Below, piece after piece: positions 60,679 to 64,000 of a stretch of DNA of 64,000 bases. A program made the translations under genes and the position numbers. Source of the DNA: Prosthecobacter sp. SYSU 5D2 (GTDB taxonomy: Bacteria; Verrucomicrobiota; Verrucomicrobiia; Verrucomicrobiales; Verrucomicrobiaceae); NCBI RefSeq assembly GCF_039655865.1, contig NZ_JBBYXL010000014.1, positions 1 to 64,000 of the forward strand, written 5' to 3'. Numbering within the stretch: position 1 is the stretch's first letter; every line of letters starts with the position of its first letter. The notes under the pieces are model-generated. The model was not told where the DNA came from and ran no database searches. It saw nothing but the letters and a program-made list of their open reading frames with translations.

Positions 60679-62067
60679 TCACTTCACCTGCTTGCCATTG
60701 CTGAGCAGGTTGGCACCGATCTGGTTGTCATTGCCGCCGATGATGAGGAGGGAGGGCTCTTTTGATGTGGCCTCTTCGGCACGGTCATCGCGGATGAGGT
60801 TATCGCTAACAATGCTCTGCTCCACACCCTCCAGACGCAGACCAGAACCGTCGCTGTCCAGGATGCTGTTGTTGGAAATCATGAGACGGCGGCCACCGAC
60901 AATATCCACCGCGGCACGCTGGCGGACCACGCCACCGACAATGTTGCCGATGAAGGAGCTGTCGGTGCAGTTTTTGATAAGGATGCCGTTGTTTTCAGCA
61001 TTATTGAATCCGTTGACCCGGTAACGAGGATTGCGGTCAAAGTTGTTGCTGCTGACAATGAGGTGCTCGCAGTTCTCAGCTACCAGGTCATGCTCAAAGC
61101 CTTCCCAGAAAGTGTTGCCGGTGATGACGACGCCGCGCGATTCTTTGACCTCAATGTTGACCTTGACGTCGCTGAAGACGTTGGCGCTGATGGTGACATT
61201 GCCTTCACGGGTGTGAGGACGGCCGAGGCGACCGGTCAGGTTGGGATCCGTGCCAGCGCCGAGAATGCGGATGTTGGCGGAGCCCTCTGCCTTGCTGGAA
61301 TGCTGGATGGTGCAGCCGGTGATGGCCACCTCGCCAATAGAACCGCCATCGGAGTTTAGCTCAATGTTGGCGGAGGGGGGTGAATCGGCGTGGTGGTTGC
61401 TCTCGATGTCGCAGGTGCCGATGTGCAGGTTGCGCACGTTGCCGCCGCGTGAGACCACTCCCCCGCCCCGATTGTAGCTGATATGGCTGCCGATGATGTT
61501 AGTCTGGTGCAGGTTCACATTGTCCAGAAAGACACCGATGCCCATGTTGTCATAGAGGTGGCAGTCGCTGATAAGGACGTTGCGGTTGCGAGGGGTGAGA
61601 TGGATCGCGTGACGGCATTTGCTGATGATGATGCGGTGAATAGTAATCTGCATGGCACCACCGGATTCGATGCCGTCCGCTTCAGGATGGGCACCAAAAA
61701 TTTCAAATCCGCTGAGCATGGGGGTGCGCTCCTGATCCCAAATGCCTGGCTTCAATGTCGTAGGAGCCGCCGAACCTTCATGGTGTCCGATGATCCTGAA
61801 AGCAGGCCCGGCACCTGTCATGATGAAACGTGCAGTGCCATCCCCTGACAGGCTGGCGAGCCCTGTTTTAGAGAGATCCACGGTGACGGTCTTCGTGAGC
61901 CTGTAAGTGCCCTTGGGAAAGAGAAGGCTGCCCTTTTCATCCACAGCTTTTTGGATGGCAGCCGTGTCATCGACCTCTCCGTCACCAATGACGCCGAGAG
62001 ACATGACATTGGTCTGGGCCAGGACACAGGTGACCGAAAAAGCGAGCAGCAGCAGAGGGCGTAACAT
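60679..62067 (-). CDS. Secreted right-handed parallel beta-helix protein (pectate-lyase-like)
   Basis: 462 residues. A signal peptide (MLRPLLLLAFSVTCVLAQ) is followed by the pectate-lyase_3 opening VMSLGVIGDGEVDDTAAIQKA and FPKGTYRLTKTV, then ~330 residues of beta-helix coils with short repeated strands such as VVITGNTFWEGFEH and HLIVSSNNFDRNP. It probably binds or cleaves an extracellular polysaccharide. No catalytic residues can be assigned by eye. The ATG at 62067 was chosen because the signal peptide starts there. Confidence 0.85.
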   Translation of the reverse strand: MLRPLLLLAFSVTCVLAQTNVMSLGVIGDGEVDDTAAIQKAVDEKGSLLFPKGTYRLTKTVTVDLSKTGLASLSGDGTARFIMTGAGPAFRIIGHHEGSAAPTTLKPGIWDQERTPMLSGFEIFGAHPEADGIESGGAMQITIHRIIISKCRHAIHLTPRNRNVLISDCHLYDNMGIGVFLDNVNLHQTNIIGSHISYNRGGGVVSRGGNVRNLHIGTCDIESNHHADSPPSANIELNSDGGSIGEVAITGCTIQHSSKAEGSANIRILGAGTDPNLTGRLGRPHTREGNVTISANVFSDVKVNIEVKESRGVVITGNTFWEGFEHDLVAENCEHLIVSSNNFDRNPRYRVNGFNNAENNGILIKNCTDSSFIGNIVGGVVRQRAAVDIVGGRRLMISNNSILDSDGSGLRLEGVEQSIVSDNLIRDDRAEEATSKEPSLLIIGGNDNQIGANLLSNGKQVK

Positions 62068-62198
62068 TTTAACATAACGCCGGTCGCCGGAGAAAATCAC
62101 ATTCTCTGTGCTACTGAAGGATGGTTTTGTGTGCGCCGGACAAGCGCTCCCGACATCTTTTATGAAGGGAGAGACCGGATATTTTAAATGATTTAGGG

Positions 62199-62204
62199 TA
62201 CAAT
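62199..62204 (+). promoter_or_regulatory. -10 box of the LOG-family gene
   Basis: TACAAT (five of six consensus matches) ends 14 bases before the ATG in an A+T-rich stretch; a purine-rich AAAGGA lies close to the start codon. No convincing -35 was seen. Confidence 0.35.
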
Positions 62205-62218
62205 GGAGTCAAAGGATT

Positions 62219-63061
62219 ATGCCAACCATGCCAACTCCCACCATTCAAGACAAAGAAGGCCGCTCAAGCCATTCTGCCCCTGTCCCGCATCCACCGGCAC
62301 AACCGCCCAGCGAAAAGCAAATTCAGCAGGCTTTCTGCCACAAGCTGGAAGACCGTGCGTTGCTTCAAGGGCCTAACCGCCGGTTGAGCGAGCTGAAGCG
62401 TCTGTTCACAATTATGGCGGATTTTCTGCGCGGTTTTCGCGGACTGCACTTCGTGGGCCCTTGCATCACGGTGTTTGGCTCTGCCAGATTTACAGAGGAG
62501 CATCCGCACTATCAAAAGGCGCGTGAAATGGGTGCGGCCATCGTAAAAGCAGGCTTTACCGTCATGACGGGTGGCGGCCCTGGCATCATGGAGGCGGCCA
62601 ACCGCGGTGCCAAGGATGTGGGCGGGCGCAGCGTGGGCTGCAACATTGAGCTGCCCTTTGAGCAAAGCCACAATCCGTATCTGGACCGCTGGGTGACGAT
62701 GAAGTATTTCTTTGTCCGCAAGGTGCTGCTGATGAAATACAGCTACGGTTTTGTGATCATGCCCGGCGGCTTCGGTACGCTGGATGAAGCGTTTGAAGCA
62801 CTGACGCTGATCCAGACCAAAAAGGTGCGCAATTTTCCCATGGTATTCATGGGCACGGAGTTCTGGACCGAACTGCGGGCCATGATTGACAGCATGGTCG
62901 CCAAAGGCACCATCAGCCCGGAGGACCTGGATCTGATCTGCTGGACGGATGACGTGGGTGAAGCCATGCACCACCTGGAGGACCGCGCGGTGAAGCAGTT
63001 CGGCCTGACCTGCGAGGTGCCGCCTGCATCCAGCAACTGGCTGTGGGAGAAAGGGCTTTGA
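62219..63061 (+). CDS. LOG-family (TIGR00730-type) protein
   Basis: 280 residues with the Rossmann-fold motifs of LOG/cytokinin phosphoribohydrolase-like proteins: GPCITVFGSARFTEEHP, MTGGGPGIMEAANRGA and MPGGFGTLDEAFEAL (PGGxGTxxE). Relatives hydrolyse nucleotide 5'-monophosphates or have been misnamed lysine decarboxylases. The extra ~70-residue N-terminus matches the longer subgroup. Start at the first of two ATGs. Confidence 0.9.
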   Translation: MPTMPTPTIQDKEGRSSHSAPVPHPPAQPPSEKQIQQAFCHKLEDRALLQGPNRRLSELKRLFTIMADFLRGFRGLHFVGPCITVFGSARFTEEHPHYQKAREMGAAIVKAGFTVMTGGGPGIMEAANRGAKDVGGRSVGCNIELPFEQSHNPYLDRWVTMKYFFVRKVLLMKYSYGFVIMPGGFGTLDEAFEALTLIQTKKVRNFPMVFMGTEFWTELRAMIDSMVAKGTISPEDLDLICWTDDVGEAMHHLEDRAVKQFGLTCEVPPASSNWLWEKGL

Positions 63062-63071
63062 AGCCAGACGG

Positions 63072-64000
63072 TCAGGCTGAGGCGCGACAGTTGTCCAGCA
63101 AGGCGTGCAGGTAGTCAGCGATTTCTTCAAAGGCCCTTTTATAGTCTGAATCCGCCAGGCAGATGAGTTCTGCCCGCGCGTCGTTGAGCATGTCCTGGGC
63201 AAAGCTGACGGCCCGCTCAATCGCGCCTTCGTAGTCGGCAATGCCGGCCAGGATAGAGGTGTCCATGGGCTCGCCTTTGAGCAGCATTTTATTGAGCTTC
63301 TGCTTCTGGGCATCGGTGGCATCCATCAGCAAATACAGAATGGGCAGGGTGAGCTTGCCTTTGATGAGATCAGTACGGAGGGTCTTGCCGACTTTCTTTT
63401 CATCGCCGACCAGGTCCAGGCAGTCGTCATAGATCTGATAGACGGTGCCCAGCTTCATGCCGTAATTATAGAGGGCATGCTCCACCTGCTCGGATACGCC
63501 GTTGAGGCGGGCACCGAGTCCGGCGGCGGCGGCGAAGAGGGCGGCGGTCTTCATCTCGATCATGCGCAGGTAGTCTGGCACGGAGAGATTGAGGTCGAAC
63601 CGGCGCTGGGTTTGCAGGATCTCGCCGCTGCAGACGTCGCGGGAGGCTTTGGCAATGCTGCGGCAGACTTTGGCGTCTTCAAACTCCGTGGCCAGTTCCA
63701 GGGCGTAGGCGAAGATGGCATCCCCAAGCAGGACACTGAGGGCGCTGCCCCACTTGGCCGCTGCGGTGGGCAGGCCACGTCGGGTGGCGGCTCCATCCAT
63801 GATGTCATCGTGGACCAGGGAGGCAATGTGGACCATCTCCAAAATGACGGAAAGACGGGTGTGGTCAGCGGTTTTTCCACCGGTGGCTCCGCCAGCCATG
63901 AGAGCCAGTGCGGGGCGGATGCGCTTGCCCGCGGCCTGGCAGACGTAACTGACATAACCTTCCACTGCGGGATCAAAGGCACGGGACTGATCTCGAATGG
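63072..64000 (-). CDS. Polyprenyl diphosphate synthase, 5' end cut by the window
   Basis: At least 309 residues; the frame is open to base 64000, so the true start lies beyond the window and the GTG at 63965 is internal. The two Asp-rich metal motifs are LVHDDIMDGAATRRG (FARM-type DDxxD) and YQIYDDCLDLVGDE (second DDxxD), and CQAAGKRIRPALAL is the usual substrate-binding segment. It makes long-chain prenyl diphosphates, most likely the menaquinone side chain given the men genes at the other end of the window. Chain length cannot be determined by eye. Confidence 0.92.
   Translation of the reverse strand, partial: IRDQSRAFDPAVEGYVSYVCQAAGKRIRPALALMAGGATGGKTADHTRLSVILEMVHIASLVHDDIMDGAATRRGLPTAAAKWGSALSVLLGDAIFAYALELATEFEDAKVCRSIAKASRDVCSGEILQTQRRFDLNLSVPDYLRMIEMKTAALFAAAAGLGARLNGVSEQVEHALYNYGMKLGTVYQIYDDCLDLVGDEKKVGKTLRTDLIKGKLTLPILYLLMDATDAQKQKLNKMLLKGEPMDTSILAGIADYEGAIERAVSFAQDMLNDARAELICLADSDYKRAFEEIADYLHALLDNCRASA

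Noticed and set aside
1..64000. tRNA, rRNA, CRISPR array, insertion sequence or prophage
   Set aside because: No T-loop-like sequence in a suitable context in the gaps, no regularly spaced repeats, no transposase or integrase motifs among the translated frames, and no gap large enough for an rRNA operon.

Overview
The window looks like chromosomal core sequence from a member of the Verrucomicrobiota, probably Verrucomicrobiaceae (a Prosthecobacter- or Verrucomicrobium-like lineage). This is inferred from the high GC content and from families typical of the PVC superphylum: several formylglycine sulfatases, a DUF1080/cupredoxin/PA14 protein, a DUF1501 Tat protein, PQQ-type propellers, a TIGR02597-like surface protein, bactofilins and a MoxR/Bat operon. 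I saw no rRNA, tRNA, CRISPR array, insertion sequence or prophage. Genes are packed tightly and no gene-free gap exceeds 300 bases (the largest is about 260, between fabG and a DedA-like gene).

Layout. 0-9 kb: menaquinone genes menA-menC-menE (minus strand, menE with a damaged 3' end), a TPR-AAA+ ATPase, an OmpA-like/HHH membrane pair, a PfkB sugar kinase and menB. 9-18 kb: a secreted polysaccharide-related block (sulfatase, propeller, DUF1080-cupredoxin-PA14 protein) and a 1265-residue secreted protein joining two PQQ propellers, a methyltransferase-like Rossmann domain and a malectin-like domain. 18-24.5 kb: feoA-feoB plus a 45-residue Cys-rich membrane peptide, a Tat-exported NHL propeller, a two-TM protein, fabG and a DedA/VTT protein. 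24.5-31 kb: one minus-strand operon of anaerobic sulfatase maturase, two paralogous Tat sulfatases and a TIGR02597-like surface protein. 31-38.7 kb: a bactofilin pair (one with two zinc ribbons) behind a near-consensus promoter that predicts an almost leaderless mRNA, a DUF1501 protein, a histidine phosphatase, a P-loop kinase, an EEP-family membrane protein, a frame-broken gene with a stand-alone IF-2 N-domain, and a membrane C39-like peptidase. 38.8-48.2 kb: tex, a PNPOx-like protein, a double CbiX/Fe-S protein, cysS, khpA, rpsP, a small lipoprotein, an Rrf2 regulator, and an ECF sigma/anti-sigma pair with a Cys-rich lipoprotein. 48.3-56.4 kb: a complete MoxR-DUF58-DUF4381-BatA-BatB/C-BatD/E operon with two apparent fusions. 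56.5-64 kb: an MFS transporter, an MsbA-like ABC exporter, araD, a parallel beta-helix protein, a LOG-family protein and a polyprenyl diphosphate synthase cut by the window end.

How it fits together. The men genes and the polyprenyl synthase point to menaquinone-based respiration. The sulfatases with their oxygen-independent maturase, the beta-helix protein, DUF1080 protein, PA14 and malectin modules, araD and PfkB suggest use of (sulfated) polysaccharides. Bactofilins, Bat proteins, the OmpA-like protein and the ECF system serve envelope structure and stress. All calls rest on reading motifs and gene order by eye; no database search was run.
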